Source: Pseudomonas marginalis
GTDB taxonomy: Bacteria; Pseudomonadota; Gammaproteobacteria; Pseudomonadales; Pseudomonadaceae
DNA: 64,000 nucleotides
Assembly: GCF_001645105.1 (NCBI RefSeq)
Contig: NZ_LKEG01000052.1
Coordinates: 530,951 to 594,950 of the forward strand
Reading direction: 5' to 3'
The notes under the pieces were generated by a model, which worked only from the letters and a program-made list of their open reading frames with translations, made no database searches and was not told the origin of the DNA. A program made the position numbers and the translations under genes. Of this stretch, positions 39,366-48,579 are shown in pieces (within the stretch, counting starts at the first letter, position 1; every line of letters begins with the position of its first letter).

Positions 39366-41228
39366 TCAGCTCACTTCACCCACTGCGCGGTAAGCCTCAT
39401 CAATCGCTGCATGCGCATACGCACTCCACGCCGCGTCCGAGTTGGCGATGCTCACGTGCCCCACCGGCTTGCGCGCCAGGTTCATCCACGCTTCGCTTTC
39501 ATCGGCGTCATCAAACAGACTGTTAGAGAAGCTCGCATACCCATGTGACCAGCGGTTGACAGTGATCGCCAGAATATCGGTCTCATGGTTGAACCCTCCC
39601 GGCCCCAGCATGCGCTGCAACTGATCACGCAACTGCGCTTCCAACTGTTCGAACGTCTGGCCATACAACTTGCCCCGCCCGGCACGGGCCTGGTCGCGGG
39701 AGCTCATGCCGCTGTTGGGACTGGTGGGCACGTAGACCATGTGCAAGCCAATCGGCTGCGTCGGGTCACGCGGGTGGTCGTAGCCGCCCATGCTCACCGG
39801 GTAGTCCAGCTTGATCCGGCTGTAAGGCTGGGTCGCCGCATAAATCTCATGCACGCCGAGTGTCTGGAACGACTGCCAGTTGCGGATCACCACCTTGGTG
39901 TACACCAGCGGGTACTTCACGTTCTGGCTCAGCGCGTGGGCTTGCGGCGCCGGTAAATCCTTCAACAGATACGGAATCATCATGTTGTAGCAGGCCAGGA
40001 TGCAGCGTTTGCCGCGTATCTGTGCGAGTTGTCCGCCACGGCTGTAGCCGATGTGCACGCCATCGCCGACGTTACGCACGCTGACCGCCGTGCTGTTCAG
40101 CCGCAACCGCACGGCCGCCTTGGGCTGGTCGAGCTTGGCGTAGTCAAACGCCGCCAGCACGATATCGTCCATGGTGTGCCCCGGCGCCACGCCTGGGATC
40201 AGGCTGCGCACCAGCAACCGCGCCACCGACGCATTGCCATCCGGGAAGTGGTAGATGTAGGGCTCTTCCATTTCCGCCGCCGCTTCTTCGCTGATAGGCG
40301 CCAGGTTCATCCCGGCAAAGCCCGGGAAACCCACGCTGTAGGCATCGGACGAGGCGACTGCATCGATGCTCAGGGCCATGAAGTCATTGGTACGGCTCTG
40401 GAAATACTTCACTGCACCTTCCGACAACCCTACGTTCTTGAGCAGGAAATCGCGGTAGCTGGTGGCCGCCAGGTAGTCGGCCTTTTCTTCGGCAGACTTG
40501 CCCGGCAGGTAGTCCTTGGGCGCCGTGTGCAGGGCGATCAGGGCCTGGCGGTCTGCCGGCGGCAATGGGAAGTCATTGATGAAATCGCTGATGGCCCGCG
40601 CATTCAGTTGGTCCGGCGCGATGTCATCGGCGACCATCGGCGTCGGGTCGCCGGTCACCAGTTTGTCTTCGCCGAAGTTTTCCTGGTCGAAAAACACCCC
40701 GCGCGACAGCCCAAGGCTTGGGTAGAACTGGCGATCAAAGGCGGTTTCGAAGCGCTTGATGTTTACCCCGAGTTTCTTCAACAGCCCGTTCACTTCCTTG
40801 CTGTACAGGTGGTTGGGCGACTGGAACGCCTCGCTGCCGCCGTAGCCGATGAGCATGCGGCCACCGGCCTGGAACTCATTGCGCTTGGCATGGCCGCCGA
40901 AGTCGTCGTGGTTTTCCAGGATCAGGATCTTCGCCTTGGGGTGCTTCTCACGGTAGAACCACGCCGCCGACAAACCGCTCAAGCCGCCGCCGACGACCAC
41001 CAGGTCATAGTCCTCGGTGATCGGCAGCTTATCGGTGTCGAACACCTTCTTCTCCCAACCCATCTGGTGCGCCACTTCGAACGAACCGACATGGCTGCCG
41101 CGCAAGCCGGTGAGGGCGGGTGGGTAGTAGCGGCCGTCGGGGGCGGCGTGCAGGATTTGCAGCGGGGTCATACCGGCGGCAATAGTGACAGCGACGCCGT
41201 TGAGGAAGTCGCGGCGGGTGATATCCAT
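39366..41228 (-). CDS. spdH: Spermidine dehydrogenase
   Basis: This 620-residue flavoprotein has a Tat signal (MDITRRDFLNGVAVTIAAG), an FAD-binding motif (DLVVVGGGLSGLSAAWFYRE), GGHAKRNEFQAGG and a C-terminal SHGYASFSNSLFDDADES. This combination matches Pseudomonas SpdH, which cleaves spermidine in the periplasm to aminobutyraldehyde and diaminopropane. It lies next to aminobutyraldehyde-type dehydrogenases and a polyamine ABC transporter, which fits the pathway. The ATG at 41228 is used because the Tat signal begins there. Confidence 0.8.
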   Translation of the reverse strand: MDITRRDFLNGVAVTIAAGMTPLQILHAAPDGRYYPPALTGLRGSHVGSFEVAHQMGWEKKVFDTDKLPITEDYDLVVVGGGLSGLSAAWFYREKHPKAKILILENHDDFGGHAKRNEFQAGGRMLIGYGGSEAFQSPNHLYSKEVNGLLKKLGVNIKRFETAFDRQFYPSLGLSRGVFFDQENFGEDKLVTGDPTPMVADDIAPDQLNARAISDFINDFPLPPADRQALIALHTAPKDYLPGKSAEEKADYLAATSYRDFLLKNVGLSEGAVKYFQSRTNDFMALSIDAVASSDAYSVGFPGFAGMNLAPISEEAAAEMEEPYIYHFPDGNASVARLLVRSLIPGVAPGHTMDDIVLAAFDYAKLDQPKAAVRLRLNSTAVSVRNVGDGVHIGYSRGGQLAQIRGKRCILACYNMMIPYLLKDLPAPQAHALSQNVKYPLVYTKVVIRNWQSFQTLGVHEIYAATQPYSRIKLDYPVSMGGYDHPRDPTQPIGLHMVYVPTSPNSGMSSRDQARAGRGKLYGQTFEQLEAQLRDQLQRMLGPGGFNHETDILAITVNRWSHGYASFSNSLFDDADESEAWMNLARKPVGHVSIANSDAAWSAYAHAAIDEAYRAVGEVS

Positions 41229-41284
41229 GGGGGAGAACCTGAATTTTATTGTTATGAGAGCGGCGTTGTCGGAGCGCATTGTTA

Positions 41285-41310
41285 TGGCGAGGGAGCAAGC
41301 GCCCTCGCCA
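41285..41310. repeat. REP-like palindrome
   Basis: TGGCGAGGG and CCCTCGCCA arms with a short spacer, between spdH and the upstream dehydrogenase. It has the same GGCGAGGGAGC core as the element at 22335. Confidence 0.7.
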
Positions 41311-41328
41311 CAGTAAGCTCGCTCCTCG

Positions 41329-42753
41329 TCAGTGCTTGAACATCACATGGCGAACGGTGGTGTAGTCCTCTAACCCGTACATGGACATATCCTTGCCATA
41401 CCCCGACAGTTTCTGACCGCCGTGGGGCATTTCGCTGACGAGCATGAAGTGGGTGTTCACCCAGGTGCAGCCGTACTGCAGGCGCGCGGCCAAGCGATGG
41501 GCGCGTCCTACGTCGGCGGTCCACACGGATGACGCCAGGCCGTAGTCCGAATCATTGGCCCAGCCCAGCACCTGCGCTTCATCGGTGAATTTGGTCACCG
41601 ATACCACCGGGCCGAACACCTCACGGCGCACGATCTCGTCGTCCTGCTGAGCGTCGGCCAACACGGTCGGTTCAAAGAAGTAGCCATTACCTTCCACCGC
41701 TTTGCCGCCGGTGACCAGGCGAATGTGCGACTGTGCCACGGCGCGCTCGACAAACCCGGCGACACGGTCGCGATGTTGCGCGGTAATCAAAGGGCCCAAC
41801 TCGGTGGCCGGATCATCCTGCAAGCCATATTTGATGCTGGCGACCGCTGCGCCGAGCTTCTCGACAAACGCATCGTAGATCTGCGCTTGCGCGTAAATCC
41901 GGCATGCAGCGGTGCAATCCTGGCCGGCGTTGTAGAAGCCGAAAGTGCGAATGCCTTCCACGGCCGCGTCGATATCCGCGTCGTTGAAGATGATCACCGG
42001 CGCCTTGCCGCCCAGTTCCATGTGCATGCGTTTCACGCTGTCGGCGGTGCTGGAGATGATATTCGCGCCGGTGGCGATGGAGCCGGTCAGCGACACCATG
42101 CGCACTTTAGGATGAGTCACCAGCGGGTTGCCCACCGTCGGCCCACGGCCGAACACCAGGTTGAGCACGCCAGCCGGGAAGATATCCGCCGCCAGTTCGA
42201 CCATCCGCAGCGCGGTCAGCGGGGTTTGTTCCGACGGCTTGAGCACCACGGTATTACCGGCGGCCAGGGCCGGGGCGATTTTCCAGGCGACCATCATCAA
42301 CGGGTAATTCCACGGTGCGATGGACGCGATCACGCCCACCGGGTCGCGGCGGATCATTGAGGTGTGGCCGGGCAAATACTCACCGCCCGCCGAACCGCTC
42401 ATGCAACGGCTGGCGCCGGCAAAGAAGCGGAACACGTCGGCAATCGCCGGGATTTCATCGTTGAGCGCGGCGCTGTAGGGCTTGCCGCAGTTGTCCGACT
42501 CCAGCTTGGCCAACTCTTCACCGTGGGCTTCGATCGCGTCTGCCAATTTCAGCAGCAGCAGCGAGCGATCCTTGGGCGCGGTTTGCGACCAACCTTCGAA
42601 CGCCGCATCGGCGGCGCGCACGGCGGCGTCCACCTGGGCTTCGCTGGCTTCCTTGATTTCTACCAGTACGCGGCCGAGGGCCGGGTTGAATACGGCTTGG
42701 GCCGGGCCTTCGCCTTCGATCAGTTGGCCGTTGATCAGTAATTTGGTTTGCAT
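41329..42753 (-). CDS. patD: Gamma-aminobutyraldehyde dehydrogenase (PatD-like)
   Basis: This 474-residue NAD-dependent aldehyde dehydrogenase has IAPWNYPLMMVAWKIAPALA, the general-base ELGGKAP, nucleophile Cys in NAGQDCTAACR and EVFGPVVSV. Length and sequence style match E. coli PatD, which oxidises 4-aminobutyraldehyde from putrescine or spermidine to GABA. It lies downstream of a ydcSTUV-like transporter, as in E. coli. Exact substrate is inferred from context. Confidence 0.8.
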   Translation of the reverse strand: MQTKLLINGQLIEGEGPAQAVFNPALGRVLVEIKEASEAQVDAAVRAADAAFEGWSQTAPKDRSLLLLKLADAIEAHGEELAKLESDNCGKPYSAALNDEIPAIADVFRFFAGASRCMSGSAGGEYLPGHTSMIRRDPVGVIASIAPWNYPLMMVAWKIAPALAAGNTVVLKPSEQTPLTALRMVELAADIFPAGVLNLVFGRGPTVGNPLVTHPKVRMVSLTGSIATGANIISSTADSVKRMHMELGGKAPVIIFNDADIDAAVEGIRTFGFYNAGQDCTAACRIYAQAQIYDAFVEKLGAAVASIKYGLQDDPATELGPLITAQHRDRVAGFVERAVAQSHIRLVTGGKAVEGNGYFFEPTVLADAQQDDEIVRREVFGPVVSVTKFTDEAQVLGWANDSDYGLASSVWTADVGRAHRLAARLQYGCTWVNTHFMLVSEMPHGGQKLSGYGKDMSMYGLEDYTTVRHVMFKH

Positions 42754-42805
42754 GGTTCAGCTCTCCACAAACTATTGTTATTTCCTTGAATACACTGGCT
42801 CTAAA

Positions 42806-42832
42806 TGTGGGAGGGGCAAGCCCTCTCCCACC
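42806..42832. repeat. REP-like palindrome
   Basis: GTGGGAGGGG and CCCTCTCCCAC arms around CAAG, an imperfect copy of the element behind fpr. It lies between the permease gene and the dehydrogenase gene and may end or stabilise the transporter transcript. Confidence 0.75.
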
Positions 42833-42860
42833 TTTGAACCGTGTTCCTTCAATGGCAACG

Positions 42861-43670
42861 TTATTTACCGCCACTACCGGCCACGCTTTCACCGCCGCGC
42901 GTCAGGTAATAGGCACCGAGAATCGGGAACATCGTCACCAACATCACCAGCATCGCCACCACGTTGGTCACCGGCACATCCCGTGGGCGGCTTAACTGGT
43001 TGAGCAGCCACAGCGGCAAGGTGCGCTCGTGGCCGGCGGTGAAGGTGGTGACGATGATTTCGTCGAACGACAGCGCAAAGGCGAGCATGCCGCCGGCCAG
43101 CAGCGCCGAGCCCAGGTTGGGCATGATGATGTAGCGGAAGGTCTGCCAGCCGTCGGCGCCCAGGTCCATCGAAGCTTCGATCAGGCTGTGGGACGTGCGG
43201 CGCAAGCGCGCGATGACGTTGTTGTAGACGATCACCACGCAGAAGGTCGCGTGGCCGACGATGATGGTGAACATCCCAGGCTCAATGCCCAGTGTCTTGA
43301 AGGTCGCCAGCAGCGCGATACCGGTGATGATCCCCGGCAGAGCAATCGGCAGGATCAGCATCAACGACACGCCTTGCTTGCCGAAGAACTCGCGGCGATA
43401 CAGCGCAGCCGAGGCCAGGGTGCCGAGCACCATCGCGATCAGGGTGGCGATGGCCGCAATCTGCAACGACAGCTTGATCGCTTCCAGCACGTCCGGCCGG
43501 GCGAAGGCCACGCTGAACCACTTCAGGGTGAAGCCCTGGGGCGGAAAGCTGAACGCGGCTTCTTCGGTGTTGAAGGCGTAGAGGAAGATGATCAGGATCG
43601 GGAAATGGAGAAAAACCAGTCCACCCCACGCTGCGATCTTCAGACCCATAGACGATTTTTCAGAGTGCAT
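42861..43670 (-). CDS. Polyamine ABC transporter permease (YdcV/PotC-like)
   Basis: This 269-residue permease has about six membrane helices (IAAWGGLVFLHFPILIIFLY, VSLMLILPIALPGIITGIAL) and the EAA loop SLIEASMDLGADGWQTFRYIIMPN that contacts the ATPase. It overlaps the other permease gene by 11 bases. Together with the neighbouring permease, ATPase and binding protein it would import a polyamine such as putrescine or spermidine. Confidence 0.87.
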   Translation of the reverse strand: MHSEKSSMGLKIAAWGGLVFLHFPILIIFLYAFNTEEAAFSFPPQGFTLKWFSVAFARPDVLEAIKLSLQIAAIATLIAMVLGTLASAALYRREFFGKQGVSLMLILPIALPGIITGIALLATFKTLGIEPGMFTIIVGHATFCVVIVYNNVIARLRRTSHSLIEASMDLGADGWQTFRYIIMPNLGSALLAGGMLAFALSFDEIIVTTFTAGHERTLPLWLLNQLSRPRDVPVTNVVAMLVMLVTMFPILGAYYLTRGGESVAGSGGK

Positions 43671-44589
43671 CGAAGGCCCCCAGGCGTTTGACGATGGACA
43701 GGTAAACCGCGATCAGCACGATCGGCACCAGGGTGAACGCCGCGGCCATGGGCATATTGCCGATGGCGCCTTGCTGCGCGTAGACCATGCCGCCGACAAA
43801 GTAACCCGGCGGGCCGACCAGTTGCGGCACGATGAAATCGCCCAGGGTCAGCGAGAATGTGAAGATCGAACCGGCGGCAATCCCCGGCACCGACAGCGGC
43901 AGAATCACCTGCATAAAGGTCTGGCGTGGCTTGGCGCCCAAATCCGCCGAGGCTTGCAGCAACGAGGGCGGCAAGCGTTCCAGGGAGGCCTGGATCGGCA
44001 GGATCATGAACGGCAGCCAGATATAGACGAACACCATGAACCGCCCCAGGTGCGAGGTGCTCAAGGTGCTGCCGCCCACGCCGGGAATGCCCAGCACGAA
44101 CTGCAACACCGGCTCCAGCCCCAGGTGTTGCACGAACCACTGCGCCACGCCGCCCTTGGCCAGCAGCAAGGTCCAGGCATAGGCCTTGACGATGTAGCTG
44201 GCCCACATCGGCATCATCACCGCGATATAGAAGAACGCCTTGGTCTTGCCCGTGGTGTAGCGCGCCATGTAGTAGGCGATGGGGAAGGCGACGATGGCGC
44301 TGGCGATTGACACCACAATCGCCATGCTCAAGGTGCGCACGATGATGTCGAAGTTTGACGGCTGGAACAGCGCGGCGAAGTTGGCCAGGGTCAGGTCCGG
44401 CGTGACCGCCATGGTGAAGTCGTCGAAGGTATAGAAACCTTGCCACAGCAGGGTCAGCAGCGAGCCGAGGTAGATGGCACCGAACCAGATCAGCGGCGGC
44501 ACCAGCAGCATCGCCAGGTAGAGGTTGGGCTTGCGGTACAGCAGGTTGGAAAACCTGCGCATCGGCGGGTGGGAAAGGGCCAGGCTCAT
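43660..44589 (-). CDS. Polyamine ABC transporter permease (YdcU/PotB-like)
   Basis: This 309-residue permease has an N-terminal membrane helix (LAMLLVPPLIWFGAIYLGSLL) and the EAA-type loop PPSLLQASADLGAKPRQTFM. It is followed at 1 base by the ATPase gene on its 5' side and overlaps the second permease. The pair forms the transmembrane channel. Confidence 0.87.
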   Translation of the reverse strand: MSLALSHPPMRRFSNLLYRKPNLYLAMLLVPPLIWFGAIYLGSLLTLLWQGFYTFDDFTMAVTPDLTLANFAALFQPSNFDIIVRTLSMAIVVSIASAIVAFPIAYYMARYTTGKTKAFFYIAVMMPMWASYIVKAYAWTLLLAKGGVAQWFVQHLGLEPVLQFVLGIPGVGGSTLSTSHLGRFMVFVYIWLPFMILPIQASLERLPPSLLQASADLGAKPRQTFMQVILPLSVPGIAAGSIFTFSLTLGDFIVPQLVGPPGYFVGGMVYAQQGAIGNMPMAAAFTLVPIVLIAVYLSIVKRLGAFDAL

Positions 44590-44590
44590 G

Positions 44591-45625
44591 TCACACCTCG
44601 CCTGTGCTGTCGGTCAGCGGGGTCATGGCTTCCCGCGCCCAACGGGCGGTGATGGACTGGCCGACCTGATGGCCGCTGCTGATGTCCAGCCACTGATTGT
44701 TGGCCTGGCTGATGTTCAACGCCTGGCCGTTTTCCAGCTTCAGTTCATAGCGGGTGGCGCTGCCCTGATATTGAATATCGTGGAGCAGACCGCTGATTTC
44801 CACCTCGCCGGCGCCCAGCGGGCCGTCGGCAAAGCGCACGTGTTCCGGGCGGATCGAGAACGGCTGCGCGCTGCCGCTGAGGCGCTGGGCCAGCTCGCCG
44901 CGAATCACGTTGGAGGTGCCGACAAACTCGGCGACGAACGCGGTGGCCGGTTTCATGTAGAGGTTGCGCGGGGTGTCGACTTGCTCGATGCGACCTTTGT
45001 TGAACACCGCCACACGGTCGGACATCGACAGGGCTTCGGTCTGGTCGTGGGTCACGAAGATAAACGTGATGCCCAGCTGGCGCTGCAGCTTCTTCAGCTC
45101 GCTTTGCATCTGTTCGCGCAACTTGAGGTCAAGGGCACCCAGTGGTTCATCCAGCAGCAATACCCGCGGACGATTGACCAGGGCGCGAGCCAGGGCCACC
45201 CGTTGGCGTTGGCCGCCGGAGAGCTGCACCGGCTTGCGGTTGCCGTAGCCGCCGAGCGCGACCATGGCCAGGGCTTCCTCGGCACGGTTCAGGCGTTCGG
45301 CCTTGCCGACGCCCTTGACCTTGAGGCCGTAGGCGACGTTGTCGCGCACATTCATATGGGGGAACAGCGCGTAATCCTGGAACACGGTGTTTACATCACG
45401 CTGATACGGCGGCAAGCCGGCGGCTTCCTCGCCATGAATGCGGATCGAGCCTGCGCTCGGCTGCTCGAACCCGGCGATCAGGCGCAGGCAGGTGGTCTTG
45501 CCTGAGCCGGAAGGGCCGAGCATGGAAAAGAACTCGCCGTCCTGGATATCGATGGAAACCCGGTCAACGGCTTTCACTTCGCCGAACTGACGGGAAACGT
45601 GGGTGAATTGGACTGCAAGCGTCAT
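44591..45625 (-). CDS. Polyamine ABC transporter ATP-binding protein (PotA/YdcT-like)
   Basis: This 344-residue ATPase has Walker A GPSGSGKTT, the signature LSGGQRQRVALARAL, Walker B RVLLLDEPLGALD and the His switch (FVTHDQTEA), then a C-terminal TOBE domain. The start MTLAVQFTHVSRQFG is chosen over an upstream in-frame start that would add 23 residues overlapping a REP element. Confidence 0.92.
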   Translation of the reverse strand: MTLAVQFTHVSRQFGEVKAVDRVSIDIQDGEFFSMLGPSGSGKTTCLRLIAGFEQPSAGSIRIHGEEAAGLPPYQRDVNTVFQDYALFPHMNVRDNVAYGLKVKGVGKAERLNRAEEALAMVALGGYGNRKPVQLSGGQRQRVALARALVNRPRVLLLDEPLGALDLKLREQMQSELKKLQRQLGITFIFVTHDQTEALSMSDRVAVFNKGRIEQVDTPRNLYMKPATAFVAEFVGTSNVIRGELAQRLSGSAQPFSIRPEHVRFADGPLGAGEVEISGLLHDIQYQGSATRYELKLENGQALNISQANNQWLDISSGHQVGQSITARWAREAMTPLTDSTGEV

Positions 45626-45707
45626 GGTGCGGTGCTCCGAAAAGGCGCGGGTCGTCGCAGCGGCCCGGCCTGGACTTCTGAAAAAACAAAACATCTATGA
45701 GTGCGGT

Positions 45708-45740
45708 CAATGTGGGAGGGGGGTTGCCCTCTCCCACAGG
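45708..45740. repeat. REP-like palindrome
   Basis: TGTGGGAGGG and CCCTCTCCCACA arms around a GGGTTG spacer, between the binding-protein and ATPase genes. Placing a stable hairpin here could separate the amounts of binding protein and ATPase produced from one transcript. Confidence 0.75.
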
Positions 45741-45763
45741 GGACCTAGGTCGTTTGGAAGGCC

Positions 45764-46915
45764 TTACCTGCCGCCCATGATCGCGATGTAATCCTGGGTC
45801 CAGCGGCTGTACGGCACGAACTTGCCGCCTTCAGCTTGCGGGGTTTTCCAGAAGGCGATTTTTTCGAACTGGTCGAAACCATTGGTCTTGCAACCCTCGG
45901 CGCCGAGCAGTTCACTTTCCTTGCAGGCCGCAGGCACGGCCGGCAACGAACCGAACCAGGCGGCGACATCGCCCTGGACCTTCGGCTGCAGCGACCAGTC
46001 CATCCACTTGTAGGCGCAGTTCGGGTGCTTGGCCTCGGTGTGCAACATCGTGGTGTCGGCCCAGCCGGTGGCGCCTTCCTTCGGAATCGTCGAAGCAATC
46101 GGCTGCTTCTCGTTCTGCAGGCCGTTGACCTGATACGGCCAAGCGCTGGAGGCCACCACGCCTTCGTTCTTGAAGTCACTCATTTGCACGGTGGTGTCGT
46201 GCCAGTAGCGGTGGATCAGCGGTTGCTGGGCGCGCAACAGATCGAGCACGGCCTTGTACTGGGTTTCGGTCAGTTCGTATGGGCTTTGAATGCCCAGTTC
46301 CGGCTTGGTCGACTTAAGGTACAGCGCCGCGTCGGCGATGTAGATCGGCCCGTCATACGCCTGCACGCGGCCTTTGTTCGGCTTGCCGTCCGGCAGGTTC
46401 TGCGCGTTGAACAGCACGTCCCAGCTGGTGGGCGCGGTCTTGAACACGTTGGTGTTGTACATCAACACGTTCGGGCCCCACTGGTATGGGGTGCCGTAGG
46501 TTTGCTGGCCGACCACGTACCACGGCGCATCCTTCAGGCGCGGGTCGATGTTCTTCCAATTGGGGATCAGCGCGGTGTTGATCGGCTGCACGCGCTTGCC
46601 GACGATCAGGCGTAGCGATGCATCGCCCGACGCGGTGACCAGGTCATACCCGCCCTTGGCCATCAGGCTGACCATTTCGTCCGAGGTGGCGGCGGTTTTC
46701 ACATTCACCTTGCAGCCGGTTTCCTTCTCGAAACCGCTGACCCAGTCGTAGGCCTTGTCGCTTTCGCCACGTTCTATATAGCCGGGCCACGCGACGATAT
46801 CCAACTGGCCTTCACCCGCGCCAACGGCTTTAAGCGGTTCGGCGGCCTGGAGGCTGGCGCTGGCCAGCAGCGCTGTGGTCAGGGCACTGAGCAGTGCGGT
46901 CTTGTGCGCAGACAT
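45764..46915 (-). CDS. Polyamine ABC transporter substrate-binding protein (YdcS/PotD-like)
   Basis: This 383-residue periplasmic protein has a signal peptide (MSAHKTALLSALTTALLASA). The mature protein has LDIVAWPGYIERGESDKAYD and YDLVTASGDASLRLI typical of spermidine/putrescine-binding proteins. As first gene of the minus-strand transporter operon it would be made in excess. An in-frame start 19 codons earlier is less likely. Ligand identity is inferred from the neighbourhood. Confidence 0.88.
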   Translation of the reverse strand: MSAHKTALLSALTTALLASASLQAAEPLKAVGAGEGQLDIVAWPGYIERGESDKAYDWVSGFEKETGCKVNVKTAATSDEMVSLMAKGGYDLVTASGDASLRLIVGKRVQPINTALIPNWKNIDPRLKDAPWYVVGQQTYGTPYQWGPNVLMYNTNVFKTAPTSWDVLFNAQNLPDGKPNKGRVQAYDGPIYIADAALYLKSTKPELGIQSPYELTETQYKAVLDLLRAQQPLIHRYWHDTTVQMSDFKNEGVVASSAWPYQVNGLQNEKQPIASTIPKEGATGWADTTMLHTEAKHPNCAYKWMDWSLQPKVQGDVAAWFGSLPAVPAACKESELLGAEGCKTNGFDQFEKIAFWKTPQAEGGKFVPYSRWTQDYIAIMGGR

Positions 46916-46988
46916 GGGGGTTCCCTCTTCTTTAATTATGGTCGGGGCAGTTGTGTGCAACCGGTAACGCAAGAGCTTAGTTGTTGTT

Positions 46989-48476
46989 TTAAAGATGTTG
47001 GCCGTGGCGCGCCATGATGTGCCGTACCACGCTGTAGTCCTGCAGCGAATCGCTGGACAGGTCTTTCCCGTACCCCGAGCGCTTCAAGCCGCCGTGGGGC
47101 ATTTCGCTGACCAGCATGAAATGGCTGTTGATCCAGGTGCAGCCGTATTGCAGGCGTGCGGCCACTTGCATGGCCTTGTCGAGGTTCTGGGTCCACACCG
47201 ACGAGGCCAGGCCGTATTCGGAGTCGTTGGCCCAGTCCACCGCCTGTTCCAACTCGTCGAAGCGCGTCACCGTGACGACCGGGCCGAATACTTCGCGCTG
47301 CACGATTTCGTCGTTCTGTTTGCAGCCGGCGAGCAGGGTAGGTTGGTAATAGAAACCCGCACCGGAATGCACGGCGGCGCCGGTGATGCGTTCGATATGC
47401 GGCTGGCCGAGGGCACGCTCGACAAAACTGGCGACGCGGTCGCGCTGGCGCGTACTGATCAGCGGGCCGAGTTCGTTATCGGCATCGCGTTTGCCGGCAA
47501 AGCGCAGGCTGCTCACGGCCGCGCCCAGTTCGGCGACCAGTTTGTCGTGGATTCCGGCCTGGGCGTAGATGCGGCACGCGGCGGTGCAATCCTGGCCGGC
47601 GTTGTAGTAACCATAGGCGCGCACGCCCTCGACCACGGCTTGCAGGTCGGCATCGTTGCATACGATCACGGGGGCTTTGCCGCCGAGTTCCAAGTGCGTG
47701 CGTTTAAGGGTTTTGGCGGCAGCCTGCAGGATCTTCTGCCCGGTGACGATATCGCCGGTCAGCGACACCATGCGCACCTTGGGGTGGCTGACCAGATGGC
47801 TGCCAACCCCTTCGCCGCCGCCACACAGAATGTTGATCACGCCGCGCGGCAGCAGATCTTTAAGCACCGGGGCGAGGGCCAGGATCGACAGCGGCGTGTG
47901 TTCCGACGGCTTGAATACCAAGGTATTACCGGCAGCCAGGGCCGGGGCGATCTTCCACGCGGCCATCATCAGCGGGTAATTCCACGGCGCGATGGAGGCC
48001 ACCACACCAATTGGATCGCGGCGCACCATGCTGGTGTAGCCCGGCAGGTACTCGCCGCTCAGTTGCCCGGTCTGGCAGCGCACGGCCCCGGCGAAGAAGC
48101 GGAACACATCGACGGTGGCGCTCAAGTCATCCTGGCGCGCCAGGTGCAACGGCTTGCCGCAATTCAGTGATTCCAGGCGGGCCAGGTAGTCGGCTTGTTT
48201 TTCGATGGCGTCGGCGATGCCCAGCAGGATGTTCGAGCGTTGCTGCGGCGTGGTCCGTGACCAACCGGCAAAGGCTCGGTGGGCGGCGAGGATTGCGCTT
48301 TCGACCTGCTCGGTACTGGCTTCGGCGATCTGGGTGAGCACTTCACCGGTGGCCGGGTTGAGGATCGGCTCGGCAAAACCCTGGCCCTGGACCAGTTCGC
48401 CGTCGATCAGCAACGCAGTGAGCAGCGGGGTGGGCGCGCCGGACATTTTTCGCGATCTCTTTTCTTGTGTGGCCAT
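46989..48476 (-). CDS. Aldehyde dehydrogenase, second PatD-like paralogue
   Basis: This 495-residue enzyme has the same blocks as the gene at 41329: IAPWNYPLMMAAWKIAPALA, ELGGKAP, NAGQDCTAACR and EVFGPVVTV, ending SGYGKDLSSDSLQDYSVVRH. It has an N-terminal extension. It is upstream of the transporter on the same strand. The two enzymes may serve different aminoaldehydes from putrescine and spermidine, or be redundant. A start 10 codons further in is possible. Confidence 0.85.
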   Translation of the reverse strand: MATQEKRSRKMSGAPTPLLTALLIDGELVQGQGFAEPILNPATGEVLTQIAEASTEQVESAILAAHRAFAGWSRTTPQQRSNILLGIADAIEKQADYLARLESLNCGKPLHLARQDDLSATVDVFRFFAGAVRCQTGQLSGEYLPGYTSMVRRDPIGVVASIAPWNYPLMMAAWKIAPALAAGNTLVFKPSEHTPLSILALAPVLKDLLPRGVINILCGGGEGVGSHLVSHPKVRMVSLTGDIVTGQKILQAAAKTLKRTHLELGGKAPVIVCNDADLQAVVEGVRAYGYYNAGQDCTAACRIYAQAGIHDKLVAELGAAVSSLRFAGKRDADNELGPLISTRQRDRVASFVERALGQPHIERITGAAVHSGAGFYYQPTLLAGCKQNDEIVQREVFGPVVTVTRFDELEQAVDWANDSEYGLASSVWTQNLDKAMQVAARLQYGCTWINSHFMLVSEMPHGGLKRSGYGKDLSSDSLQDYSVVRHIMARHGQHL

Positions 48477-48579
48477 GGGCGTTCTCTTACAAGGCGCCCG
48501 GCATTCTCTATATGGATTAGCTGAGAGTAGAGGCCAGGCGCGAGGTCAACAAATACTAAATACTGAATGCAGCATTCGA

